Positions 52,944 through 61,152 of a stretch of DNA of 64,000 bases are shown piece after piece. This DNA is from Streptomyces sp. S.PB5 (GTDB lineage Bacteria; Actinomycetota; Actinomycetes; Streptomycetales; Streptomycetaceae). A program made the position numbers and the translations under genes. Within the stretch, counting starts at the first letter, position 1. Every line of letters starts with the position of its first letter. Under the pieces are notes generated by a model, which was not told the origin of the DNA, did no database searches, and saw nothing but the letters and a program-made list of their open reading frames with translations. The stretch is taken from the NCBI RefSeq assembly GCF_030403745.1, contig NZ_JAQMWP010000010.1, forward strand, positions 62,001-126,000. Reading direction: 5' to 3'.

Positions 52944-53798
52944 ATGCCTGCAGCAGACCGAGCCCCGCACTTCGTCCGCTCCTTCGAGCGGGGGCTCGCG
53001 GTGATCCGCGCGTTCGACGCGGAGCACCCGGAACTGACGCTCAGTGAGGTCGCCCGCGCCTGCGGACTGACCCGCGCGGCGGCCCGCCGCTTTCTGCTGA
53101 CCCTCGCCGACCTCGGATACGTGCACGCCGACGGCCGCGCCTTCCGGCTCACGCCCCGCGTGCTGGAGCTCGGCTACTCCTACCTCGCGGGCTTCTCTCT
53201 GGCGCAGATCGCCGAGCCGCACCTGGAGCAACTGGTCGACCGCACAAGGGAGTCGTCGTCCCTGTGCGTGCTCGACGGCGATGACATCGTGTACATCGCG
53301 AGGGTGCCCGCACGCCGCATCATGACGGCGGCGATCACGGTCGGAACCCGCTTCCCGGCACACGTCACCTCGGTGGGCCGGGTGATCCTCGCCCATCTGC
53401 CGGACGAGGAACGGGAGATGCGCCTCGCGCGGGCCGACCTCAGGCCGCTGACCCCGCGCACGATCACCGACGCCGGCCTGCTGCGGGCCGAACTGGAGAA
53501 GGTGCGCTCGCGCGGATACGCCGTCGTCGACCAGGAACTGGAGGAGGGGCTGCGCTCGCTCGCCGCCCCGGTGCGGGACCGGGGCGGCGAGGTGGTGGCG
53601 GCGGTGAACATCCCGGTGCACGCCAGCCGCAACAGCGTGGCGTCGGTCCGCCGCGATCTGCTGCCGCATCTGCTGGACACGGTCGCCGGGATCGAGCGGG
53701 ACCTCCGGATGGCTACAGGTCGAGGACGAGCCGCTTCCCCCGGCACCGGGACACACAGATCATCATCGTCTCCCCGGCCGCCTGCTCCTCGTCCGTGA
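52944..53798 (+). CDS. IclR-family regulator of the importer/demethylase region
   Basis: 284 residues from ATG 52944, six bases after GGAGG. Seen: the winged helix LSEVARACGLTRAAARRFLL with LGYVHADGRAFRLTPRVLELG, then an effector domain with CVLDGDDIVYIARVPARRIM, VTSVGRVILAHL and the C-terminal LAAPVRDRGGEVVAAVNIPV. The sequence is close in style to PcaR/PobR-type aromatic regulators. The last 28 residues (after DLRMATG) are Arg/Ser/Pro-rich because they overlap the convergent reductase gene by 86 bp; family members usually end before that point. Likely controls the divergent importer and the Rieske genes. Confidence 0.88.
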   Translation: MPAADRAPHFVRSFERGLAVIRAFDAEHPELTLSEVARACGLTRAAARRFLLTLADLGYVHADGRAFRLTPRVLELGYSYLAGFSLAQIAEPHLEQLVDRTRESSSLCVLDGDDIVYIARVPARRIMTAAITVGTRFPAHVTSVGRVILAHLPDEEREMRLARADLRPLTPRTITDAGLLRAELEKVRSRGYAVVDQELEEGLRSLAAPVRDRGGEVVAAVNIPVHASRNSVASVRRDLLPHLLDTVAGIERDLRMATGRGRAASPGTGTHRSSSSPRPPAPRP

Positions 53799-54654
53799 GC
53801 ACCGAGTCCCGGTGGTCCGGGGTGCCTTCCAGGACATCGGTCTCGCAGGTCCCGCAGGTGCCCTCGGTGCAGGAGAACAGCACCTCGACACCGGCGGCGC
53901 GCACGGCGTCCAGCACGGAGACGTCCGCCGGCACCGTCACCGTCGTACCGCTGCGCGCCAACTCGACCTCGAACGCGGTGTTCTCGCCCGTCTCCTGTTC
54001 CTTGGGCGTGAACCGCTCCATGTGCAGCACACCGGGCTCCGGGCAGCGCGCCTCCACCGCGTCCAGCAGCGGCCCCGGACCGCAGCAGTAGACGAGCGTG
54101 CCCTCGGGGACGTCGTCGAGCACCGAGGCCAGGTCGAGCAGCCCGGTCTCGTCCTGCGGGGCGACGGTGACCCGGTCGCCGTACCGGCTCAACTCCCCGG
54201 TGAACGCGATGGAGTCACGGGTGCGTCCGCCGTAGAGCAAGGTCCACTCCGCGCCCCGGGCCTCGGCCGCCGCGAGCATCGGCAGGATGGGCGTGATGCC
54301 GATGCCGCCGGCGATGAACCGGTAGCGGGGCGCGGGCCTGAGGGCGAAGTGGTTGCGCGGCCCGCGCACCCGCACCTTGTCGCCCTGCCCCAACTGCTCG
54401 TGCACATGGGCGGATCCGCCACGGCCGTCCGGCTCGCGCAGCACGGCGATCCGCCAGGCGGTGCGGTCGGCGGGGTCGCCGCACAGGGAGTACTGCCGCT
54501 CCAGACCGGGACCGAGCACGACGTCGATGTGCGCGCCCGGCTCCCACACCGGGAGCTGCTCGCCGAGCGGATGGCGCAGGGTGAGGGCGAGCACGCCGTC
54601 GGCCGCGGACTCCCGGCGCGCGACGACGAGTTCGGCTTCGTACACATCACTCAT
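53713..54654 (-). CDS. vanB: vanillate demethylase-type reductase (VanB-like)
   Basis: 313 residues from ATG 54654. Seen in order: FAD/FMN-binding region with RQYSLCGDPADRTAWRIAVL, the NAD region RFIAGGIGITPILPML, and a C-terminal plant-type 2Fe-2S ferredoxin domain with CTEGTCGTCETDVLEG and a last Cys in MMICVSRC. This order is that of phthalate-dioxygenase/VanB reductases. It passes electrons from NAD(P)H to the Rieske oxygenase. The start overlaps the stop of the 57-residue gene (ATGA), so all three genes are coupled. Confidence 0.9.
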   Translation of the reverse strand: MSDVYEAELVVARRESAADGVLALTLRHPLGEQLPVWEPGAHIDVVLGPGLERQYSLCGDPADRTAWRIAVLREPDGRGGSAHVHEQLGQGDKVRVRGPRNHFALRPAPRYRFIAGGIGITPILPMLAAAEARGAEWTLLYGGRTRDSIAFTGELSRYGDRVTVAPQDETGLLDLASVLDDVPEGTLVYCCGPGPLLDAVEARCPEPGVLHMERFTPKEQETGENTAFEVELARSGTTVTVPADVSVLDAVRAAGVEVLFSCTEGTCGTCETDVLEGTPDHRDSVLTDEEQAAGETMMICVSRCRGKRLVLDL

Positions 54655-54824
54655 GGACGGGTTCCCCGGGGTTCGTGTCCCTGCGGATGGGCGAGCATCC
54701 ACTCCCACATCTCGATCGGGTCCTGCGAGGTGTGCTCACGGCCGCAGTGACAGGTGCCGTGCAGGACGTCGGTGCCCGGCAGCCAGTCGATGCGGTAGAT
54801 CTCTCCGGTGGGGCTCGTGCTCAC
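54651..54824 (-). CDS. 57-residue CHCG protein between oxygenase and reductase
   Basis: GTG start at 54824 overlaps the oxygenase stop (GTGA), and its own stop overlaps the reductase start (ATGA). Seen: EIYRIDWLPGTDVLHGTCHC followed by GREH, then an acidic-aromatic helix IEMWEWMLAHPQGH. The Cys-His-Cys-x3-His group could bind a metal. No family recognised. Double coupling within an operon makes a real gene very likely; its role could be assembly of the oxygenase or electron-transfer docking, which is speculation. Confidence 0.7.
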   Translation of the reverse strand: MSTSPTGEIYRIDWLPGTDVLHGTCHCGREHTSQDPIEMWEWMLAHPQGHEPRGTRP

Positions 54825-55894
54825 AGCGCCTTCTCCACGGGCTTGTCGCCCTCCTCGACGAGGCGGGCGAGGATACGGCGGGCGGCCAGACCGCCGGTGT
54901 CGATGTTGATGCTGAGTTCCTGGTACCCCGTGCGCTCGGTCCCGAGCGTCCGCTGCAGCAGATTGAGCGCGTCGACGTCCTGCATGACCACGGTGTGGTT
55001 GTTCTTCCGCAGGAACTCCGTGACCTCGTCGTCCTCGGTCGCCCAGTCCCGCGAGACCATCCAGAAGTCGTACACCTTCCCGTCGGAGGACGGCGTGATC
55101 GCGTACGTCACCTCGGTGTGGAAGCCGCCCGGGTCGCTGCCGTCCGCCTCCGGCACCACGCCGACGGGGGCGACCCGGCTGTGCAGCAGATAGAGGCAGG
55201 GCGCGTGGTACTCGATGTCCTGCCAGCGGGTGATCCGGCCCTCGATCCCGGTGGACTTGGCGTAGAACGGCGGGCACTCGGCGTCGTCCATGTGCCGGCT
55301 GACCCGTACGATCCCGGCCCCCTCGTCGACCTCGGTCGTGATCGGCGTCTCGGCGACCTCGGGGGTGCCGATGTAGCCGCCGTGCAGATACGTCTCGTGG
55401 GACAGGTCGAGCAGGTTGTCGACGAGCAGCCCGTAGTCGGCGTCGATGGGCTCCATCCCGCGCACGGTCGTCCAGCCGGGGGAGTCCAGGTGCCGCGCCC
55501 GCGGGATGGTGTCCGCATCGGCGAGCGCCGCGTCGCCGATCCACACCCAGATCAGGGAGTCCTGCTCGACGACCGGGTACGAGGCGACCCGCGCCGTCCG
55601 CGGTATCCGCTTCTGCCCCGGCACATACACACAGGTGCCCGTCGTGTCGTACGTGAACCCGTGGTAGCCGCACACGATCCGGTCCCCGTCGAGCCGGCTC
55701 GGCTTCTCGTGCAGCGGGAACCGGCGGTGCACACAGCGGTCGGCCAGCGCGACGGGCGTCCCGTCCTCCTCGGTGCGGTAGAAGACGAGCGGCTCGCCGA
55801 GGAGGGTCCGGCCGAGGAGTTCCTCCCGCCCGACCTCGTGGCTGTAGGCGGCCACGTACCACTGATTCCTGGCAAAAGCGGTCATGTGCGGCAT
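54821..55894 (-). CDS. vanA: Rieske oxygenase, vanillate O-demethylase type (VanA-like)
   Basis: 357 residues from ATG 55894 (an ATG at 55885 is also possible). Seen: the Rieske site with Cys54, His56, Cys75 and His78 (DRCVHRRFP, VCGYHGFTYD), and the mononuclear iron site DNLLDLSHETYLHGG. N-terminus FARNQWYVAAYSHEVG and the C-terminal INIDTGG region match VanA-like monooxygenases that remove O-methyl groups from aromatic acids. First gene of the coupled oxygenase, CHCG protein and reductase operon. Vanillate as substrate is probable; other methoxybenzoates are possible. Confidence 0.85.
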   Translation of the reverse strand: MPHMTAFARNQWYVAAYSHEVGREELLGRTLLGEPLVFYRTEEDGTPVALADRCVHRRFPLHEKPSRLDGDRIVCGYHGFTYDTTGTCVYVPGQKRIPRTARVASYPVVEQDSLIWVWIGDAALADADTIPRARHLDSPGWTTVRGMEPIDADYGLLVDNLLDLSHETYLHGGYIGTPEVAETPITTEVDEGAGIVRVSRHMDDAECPPFYAKSTGIEGRITRWQDIEYHAPCLYLLHSRVAPVGVVPEADGSDPGGFHTEVTYAITPSSDGKVYDFWMVSRDWATEDDEVTEFLRKNNHTVVMQDVDALNLLQRTLGTERTGYQELSINIDTGGLAARRILARLVEEGDKPVEKAL

Positions 55895-56214
55895 GAAGGT
55901 TCCCGTCCCTGTCGGCGGGGCTCCCTCGCCCCGCGTGCCGTCGTTGGAATCAGGGTCCTGACGGCTGCGGTCGCCGCGCAAGGCGGCTTCTGCCAGGCGG
56001 AAGCGCGTCTGCGACGGGCCTGGTCAGAGCCCGCGGCCGCCAGGAAGCCGTGTCCTGCGCAGCCTCCCGGCACGGCACACCTCCCGTACCGCCGACTTTC
56101 ACACTGGCGACACCGGACCCTTCCCTGACGTTTGGTGCTCTTGGAACACTCGCTCCGCGCGTATTCCGTCATGTTCCGGCATCCGCACCCCTGGATGAGA
56201 GGCAGCACCCACCC
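55895..56214. other. 320-bp divergent intergenic region
   Basis: Lies between the oxygenase and the phospholipase C gene. I see no convincing gene, hairpin or strong -35/-10 pair. Both divergent promoters must lie here. No GTTCACC-type PHO box was found by eye. Confidence 0.5.
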
Positions 56215-58266
56215 ATGCCCGAAGTCAACCGGCGCAGATTCCTCCAACTCGCGGGCGCCACCTCGGCGTTCACCGCGCTGTCGAGCAGCATCCAGCGCGC
56301 CGCCGCGCTGCCCGCGAACCACCGCACGGGGTCGATCGAGGATGTCGAGCACATCGTCGTCCTGATGCAGGAGAACCGCTCCTTCGACCACTACTTCGGT
56401 GCGCTGCGGGGCGTGCGCGGCTTCGGCGACCCGCGGCCCGTACTGCACGACAACGGCAAGTCGATCTGGCACCAGTCCGACGGCACCAAGGACGTCCTGC
56501 CCTTCCACCCGACCGCCGACGACCTCGGTATGCAGTTCCTGGAGGGGCTGCCGCACGGCTGGACCGACGGCCAGCAGGCCTACCACGGCGGCAAGTACGA
56601 CAAGTGGGTGCCGGCGAAGGGCACCACGACGATGGCGTATCTGACCCGTGAGGACATCCCGTTCCACTACGCCCTCGCCGACGCCTTCACCGTCTGCGAC
56701 GCCTACCACTGCTCGTTCATCGGCTCCACCGACCCCAACCGCTACTACATGTGGACCGGTTACACCGGCAACGACGGCACCGGCGGCGGTCCGGTCATGG
56801 GCAACGACGAGGTCGGGTACGGCTGGACGACGTACCCCGAGCGTCTTGAGCAGGCCGGGATCTCCTGGAAGATCTACCAGGACATCGGCGACGGCCTCGA
56901 CGCGGCGGGCTCCTGGGGCTGGATCGCGGACGCCTACCGCGGCAACTACGGCGACAACTCGCTGCTGTACTTCAACAAGTACCGGGGGGCCCAGCCCGGC
57001 GACCCCTGGTACGACAAGGCCCGTACCGGCACCGACGTCAAGAACGGCGACGGCTACTTCGACCGGCTGAAGGCCGATGTCAAGGCCGGCAAGCTGCCGC
57101 AGATCTCCTGGATCACCGCCCCCGAGGCCTTCTCCGAGCACTCCAACTGGCCCTCGAACTACGGCGCCTGGTACATCGCCCAGGTCCTGGACGCCCTCAC
57201 CTCCAACCCGGAGGTCTGGTCGAAGACGGCCCTGTTCATCACCTACGACGAGAACGACGGCTTCTTCGACCACGTGGTCCCGCCGCTCCCGCCGAAGGAC
57301 GCCTCCAAGGGCAAGTCCACGGTGGACGTCACCCTCGACCTCTACCCGGGCGACAGCAGGCGCCCGGCGGGCCCCTACGGCCTCGGCCCGCGCGTGCCGA
57401 TGCTGGTCGTCTCGCCGTGGAGCAAGGGCGGTTACGTCTGCTCCGAGACCCTCGACCACACCTCGATCCTGCAGTTCATGGAGCGCCGCTTCGGGGTGAA
57501 GGAGACCAACATCTCGCCCTGGCGCCGCGCAGTCTGCGGCGACCTCACCTCGGCCTTCGACTTCTCCCGCAAGGACAGCCGCCCCGCCGCGCTGCCGGAG
57601 ACCGACGAGTACGAGCCGCAGGACCGCGAGCGGCACCCCGACTACAGGCCGACGCCGCCCGCCGACCCGGACATGCCCCGCCAGGAGCGCGGCCTGCGGC
57701 CCTCCCGCCCGCTCAAGTACGCCCCGCACGTGGACGGTTCCGTCGACACCGCGACCGGTAAGTTCACGCTGAGCTTCGCCTCCGGCGCCGAGGCGGGCGC
57801 CGCCTTCCACGTGACCTCCGGCAACCGCACCGACGGCCCCTGGACGTACACCACGGAGGCCGGCAAGTCGATCGCCGACGCCTGGAACTCGGCGTACTCC
57901 AGTGGCTCGTACGACCTGACCGTGCACGGCCCGAACGGCTTCGTGCGCTGGTTCAAGGGCTCCAACAAGAAGGCCGGCCCCGAGGTGACCGCCCGCCACG
58001 GCGGCGACTGCCTCGAACTCACCTTCACCAACAAGGGCTCGGGCACGGCCCGCCTGCACGTCACCAGCGGCTACGGCGGCCGGGCCCGCACCTTCACCGT
58101 CCGCCCCGGCGCCACCGTCAGGCACCGCGCGGACCTCGCGGCCGGCCGCCGCTGGTACGACCTCACCGTCACCTCGGACACCGACCCGACGTTCCTGCGC
58201 CGCTTCGCCGGCCACGTCGAGAACGGCCGCCCGGGCGTGAGCGACCCGGCCCTGTCGGGCGAGTAG
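56215..58266 (+). CDS. Tat-exported phospholipase C (phosphocholine type)
   Basis: 683 residues from ATG 56215. Seen: a twin-arginine signal (NRRRFLQLAG), then the phosphoesterase core with HIVVLMQENRSFDHYFG, GSTDPNRYYMWTG, ITYDENDGFFDHVVPP, and two C-terminal beta domains of about 90 residues each, typical of bacterial non-haemolytic phospholipase C. It hydrolyses phosphatidylcholine or sphingomyelin outside the cell, freeing phosphocholine. Length matches the family. It is divergent from the oxygenase operon and followed by a short tandem repeat. Confidence 0.9.
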   Translation: MPEVNRRRFLQLAGATSAFTALSSSIQRAAALPANHRTGSIEDVEHIVVLMQENRSFDHYFGALRGVRGFGDPRPVLHDNGKSIWHQSDGTKDVLPFHPTADDLGMQFLEGLPHGWTDGQQAYHGGKYDKWVPAKGTTTMAYLTREDIPFHYALADAFTVCDAYHCSFIGSTDPNRYYMWTGYTGNDGTGGGPVMGNDEVGYGWTTYPERLEQAGISWKIYQDIGDGLDAAGSWGWIADAYRGNYGDNSLLYFNKYRGAQPGDPWYDKARTGTDVKNGDGYFDRLKADVKAGKLPQISWITAPEAFSEHSNWPSNYGAWYIAQVLDALTSNPEVWSKTALFITYDENDGFFDHVVPPLPPKDASKGKSTVDVTLDLYPGDSRRPAGPYGLGPRVPMLVVSPWSKGGYVCSETLDHTSILQFMERRFGVKETNISPWRRAVCGDLTSAFDFSRKDSRPAALPETDEYEPQDRERHPDYRPTPPADPDMPRQERGLRPSRPLKYAPHVDGSVDTATGKFTLSFASGAEAGAAFHVTSGNRTDGPWTYTTEAGKSIADAWNSAYSSGSYDLTVHGPNGFVRWFKGSNKKAGPEVTARHGGDCLELTFTNKGSGTARLHVTSGYGGRARTFTVRPGATVRHRADLAAGRRWYDLTVTSDTDPTFLRRFAGHVENGRPGVSDPALSGE

Positions 58267-58306
58267 GGATCAGACAGGGAGCAGACAGGGATCAGACAGA
58301 GATCAG
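58267..58306. repeat. 11-bp tandem repeat after phospholipase C
   Basis: Three full units of GGATCAGACAG type (58267, 58278 with one change, 58289) and a partial fourth, starting right after the phospholipase stop and running into the stop codon of the convergent membrane-protein gene. Confidence 0.75.
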
Positions 58307-59328
58307 AGCGGAGTGAGATGCCCCGGCCCGGGCTGCCGGGGCATCAGCATCTCCTCGGGCGCGATCCTCGCGGCCTCCAGCGCGAGGACGGCGGCGACGG
58401 GATGGTCGTGGTCGTAGGGGTGCCCGGCGGTCGCCGGGTGCGCGTCGGCCGCGGAGCGCTCGTGCGTGACCGCCTCGGACGGCACCGCGGCCGCGCCGGC
58501 GGCAGCCGTCTGAGGCGTGGCGCGGCTCAGCAGCACCACGCCCCACGCCGCCAGGCCCGCCCCGGCCAGTGCCAGGAGGATGCCGGCCGCGCCGCCCTGG
58601 AGGCGCTCGCCGAGCAGCGTCAGGCCGATCACCGCGGCGGCGACCGGGTTCGCCAGGGTCACCACCGCGAGCGGCGCGCCGAGGCCGCCCCGGTAGGCGA
58701 CCTGGGACAGCAGCAGGCCGCCTGCCGCGAACGCGGCGACCAGCAGGGCCACGCCGATCACCTGGACGCTCAGCAGGGAGCCGGAGCGGTCGGTCGCGGC
58801 GACCGTGACCGTCTGGGTCAGGGCGGAGGCGACGCCCGACGCGAAGCCGGAGGCGGAGGCGTGACGGAGGCCGGGACGGGTGCCCCGGCGGGCGAGCAGG
58901 CCGATCAGCGCGGCGGTGGCACCGGCGACGGCCAGGGCCTCCGGGACGCTCAGCACATCGTCGGGGGCGGGGCCGGACGCGGTGACCAGGATCGCGGCGA
59001 GACCCAGCAGGGTGTACGCCGTGCCCTGCCACTCCGTCGCGCTGACCCGGCGTCCGGCCACCCGCGCGCCCATGGGCACCGCGGCGACCAGGGTCAGCGC
59101 ACCGAGGGGCTGGACCACGGTCAGCGGGCCGTACTTCAGGGCCACGACGTGCAGCAGGGCCGCGGAGGCGTTGAGGAGGACCGTCCACCACCAGGCGCCC
59201 GAGGCCAGCATGCGCAGCATCCCCGCGCCGGGGTCGCGGGAGGCCAGGCGTTCCTGGGCGACGGCCGCGGCCGCGTAGGCGACGGCGGAGAAGAGGGAGA
59301 GGACGACGGCGAGGGTGGTGGCGCTCAT
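58303..59328 (-). CDS. DMT/EamA-type membrane protein
   Basis: 341 residues from ATG 59328, overlapping the PAP2 stop (ATGA). Seen: eight to ten hydrophobic segments (LAVVLSLFSAVAYAAAAVAQ, LTVVQPLGALTLVAAVPMG, VTLANPVAAAVIGLTLLGER) and a His/Asp-rich cytoplasmic tail (HPYDHDHP). This is the usual layout of actinobacterial DMT-superfamily transporters. Substrate unknown. Co-oriented and coupled with the PAP2 phosphatase gene, and probably under the TetR protein encoded divergently. Confidence 0.82.
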   Translation of the reverse strand: MSATTLAVVLSLFSAVAYAAAAVAQERLASRDPGAGMLRMLASGAWWWTVLLNASAALLHVVALKYGPLTVVQPLGALTLVAAVPMGARVAGRRVSATEWQGTAYTLLGLAAILVTASGPAPDDVLSVPEALAVAGATAALIGLLARRGTRPGLRHASASGFASGVASALTQTVTVAATDRSGSLLSVQVIGVALLVAAFAAGGLLLSQVAYRGGLGAPLAVVTLANPVAAAVIGLTLLGERLQGGAAGILLALAGAGLAAWGVVLLSRATPQTAAAGAAAVPSEAVTHERSAADAHPATAGHPYDHDHPVAAVLALEAARIAPEEMLMPRQPGPGHLTPL

Positions 59329-60164
59329 CGGCCCGCTCCGACCAGCGTGTTCTTGTCGTCCGTGGGCGCCGGGTGCTCCTGGGACCGGCCGCCGGCCGTC
59401 GCCGTGCGGTGCGGCGGGCGAGGCGGGACGGGGGCCCCTGCGGACGGAGTCCTGAGGCGGAGCACGGCGAGGGCGATGCCGAGCAGGGCGGCCGCCACGA
59501 TCGCGTCGAGCCAGTAGTGGTTCGCGGTTCCGACGATCACCAGCAGCGTCAGCAGCGGATGCAGCAGCCACAGCCACCGCCAGCGCGACCTGGTCGCCAC
59601 GATCAGTCCGATCGCCACCATCAGCGCCCACCCGAAGTGCAGCGACGGCATCGCCGCGAACTGGTTGGAGAGGTGGTCGGTCTGCGGCGGGCCGTACACG
59701 GACGGCCCGTACACCCGCGCGGTGTCCACCAGGCCCGTCGCGGCGAGCATCCGCGGCGGGGCCAGCGGGAAGACGAGGTGCACCAGGAGCGCGGCGCCGG
59801 TGATCACGGCGAGGACCCGCCGGGCCCACACGTAGTGCGTGGGCCGGCGCAGATAGAGCCAGATCAGGAAGGCCGCGGTGGCCGGGAAATGGACCGTCGC
59901 GTAGTAGGTGTTCGCGATGTGCACGAGGGTGTCGCCGTGCAGCAGCAGGTGCTGCACATCGCCCTCGCCGGGGAGGTGGAGGGTTCGTTCCCAGTCCCAC
60001 ACGTGGTGCGCGTTGCGGAACGCTTCGCCGGTGTGGCCGGTCGCCAGCTGACGGCCGAGTTTGTAGACGAGGAAGAGCCCTGCGACGAGCAGGAGCTCAC
60101 GGACGAGCGGCGGCCGCGCTGTGGCGGCGGTCTTCGCTTCTGCAGGCTCGGTGCGGGCATTCAT
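59325..60164 (-). CDS. PAP2-superfamily membrane phosphatase
   Basis: 279 residues from ATG 60164 (after GAAGGGG); the frame extends upstream through the operator array and is not used. Seen: several membrane segments, MPSLHFGWALMVA (PSxH) and GTANHYWLDAIVA (HxxxD) of the PAP2 catalytic site. The family includes lipid phosphate phosphatases and inositol-phosphoceramide synthase-like enzymes. The protein probably acts on a lipid phosphate at the outer face of the membrane. Regulated, by position, through the 16-bp repeat array upstream. Confidence 0.85.
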   Translation of the reverse strand: MNARTEPAEAKTAATARPPLVRELLLVAGLFLVYKLGRQLATGHTGEAFRNAHHVWDWERTLHLPGEGDVQHLLLHGDTLVHIANTYYATVHFPATAAFLIWLYLRRPTHYVWARRVLAVITGAALLVHLVFPLAPPRMLAATGLVDTARVYGPSVYGPPQTDHLSNQFAAMPSLHFGWALMVAIGLIVATRSRWRWLWLLHPLLTLLVIVGTANHYWLDAIVAAALLGIALAVLRLRTPSAGAPVPPRPPHRTATAGGRSQEHPAPTDDKNTLVGAGR

Positions 60165-60235
60165 CCCCCGGCCCCTTCGCTGACGGTGGTGCGGTAGAGC
60201 TTGTGACTCGTCGGGTGCGGCGAACTCATCGCTCT

Positions 60236-60310
60236 GAATCGATACGGGTGCGTACCGATACGACAGTGTACCGATACGGTCGGGTACCGGTACACTCACG
60301 TATCGATAGA
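60236..60310. promoter_or_regulatory. five-unit 16-bp TetR operator array
   Basis: Eleven-base elements start every 16 bp at 60236, 60252, 60268, 60284 and 60300 (GAATCGATACG, GTACCGATACG twice, GTACCGGTACA, GTATCGATAGA). Several carry the CGTA-N4-TACG inverted repeat of a dimer site. The array lies in the 226-bp divergent region between the PAP2 and TetR genes. Confidence 0.75.
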
Positions 60311-60390
60311 CGTACGCCACACTGGATGCAGACACCCTCAAAACCTTGGCCACTGCCGCTCAAGCCGCACTAGAACGAGGAGACGAGCAC

Positions 60391-61005
60391 ATGACGTCGC
60401 AGGCCGCGGACGGACCGGAGACGGTCGTCGCCTCGCGCCGCTCCAAGCTGACGCCCGAGCGTGAGCAGGAGTTCTTCGACACCGTGCTCGAACAGATCCG
60501 GCAGTGCGGCTATGACGCCGTGACCATGGAGGGCGTGGCCGCCAGCACCCGCTGCAGCAAGTCCACGCTCTACCGGCAGTGGAAGACCAAGCCCCAGTTC
60601 GTGGTGGCCGCGCTGCGCTCCCGCCGGCAGTCGAAGTTCGACGGCATCGACACCGGGTCGCTCGCCGAGGATCTGCGCGAGGTGGCGCGGGCCGCCGGAC
60701 GCTGGTCGAACAGTGATACCAAACTGCTTCAGGCCCTCGGGCACGCCGTCACCCAGGATCCGGAACTGGCGAAGGCGCTGCGCGAGGCGCTCGTCGACCC
60801 GGAGATCGCCTCGCTGAAGGAGATCCTGCAGCGCGGGGTCGACCGGGGCGAGATCGCCGCCGGGCACCCGGCGCTGGAGTACATCCCGGCCCAGATGTTC
60901 GGTGTGATCCGGGCCCGGCCCATCGTGGACGGGGAGTACGCGGATCCGGACTACCTGGTCTGCTTCGTGGAGGCCGCGGTGCTGCCCGCACTGGGACTCA
61001 CCTAA
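60391..61005 (+). CDS. TetR-family regulator
   Basis: 204 residues from ATG 60391, behind GAGGAG. Seen: an N-terminal TetR helix-turn-helix (FFDTVLEQIRQCGYDAVTME, VAASTRCSKSTLYRQWKTK) and an all-helical C-terminal domain (LEYIPAQMFGVIRARPIVDG) of the type-C6-like group. It probably represses the divergent PAP2 and DMT genes and itself through the array of five sites. The ligand is unknown; lipids, terpenes and drugs are common for this family. Confidence 0.9.
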   Translation: MTSQAADGPETVVASRRSKLTPEREQEFFDTVLEQIRQCGYDAVTMEGVAASTRCSKSTLYRQWKTKPQFVVAALRSRRQSKFDGIDTGSLAEDLREVARAAGRWSNSDTKLLQALGHAVTQDPELAKALREALVDPEIASLKEILQRGVDRGEIAAGHPALEYIPAQMFGVIRARPIVDGEYADPDYLVCFVEAAVLPALGLT

Positions 61006-61086
61006 GACCCAGGCCGCCGTCCGTGGGATGACTGGACGGCGACCTGCACGCGCCGCACCGTGGGGACGGGGGCGGCGCGCACCCCC

Positions 61087-61133
61087 CGGCCGGGTGGGGT
61101 TCCTCTTGAGCGGAGAGGCGCCCCACCCGGCCG
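61087..61133. terminator. long double-stem terminator between convergent genes
   Basis: Outer stem CGGCCGGGTGGGG (61087-61099) and CCCCACCCGGCCG (61121-61133), perfectly paired, encloses an inner stem CCTCT/AGAGG. It separates the TetR gene from the DUF2510 gene and could act on both strands. Confidence 0.75.
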
Positions 61134-61152
61134 ACCGGTTCCCCGGGGCGGG

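Noticed and set aside
56150..56214. Promoter with TTGGAA and TATTCC before phospholipase C
   Set aside because: The spacing is only 15 bp and the -10 is poor; not strong enough to list as a promoter.
60236..60310. CRISPR-like array
   Set aside because: Units are 11 bp in a 16-bp period with no spacers of CRISPR length and no cas genes; location between divergent genes fits an operator array.
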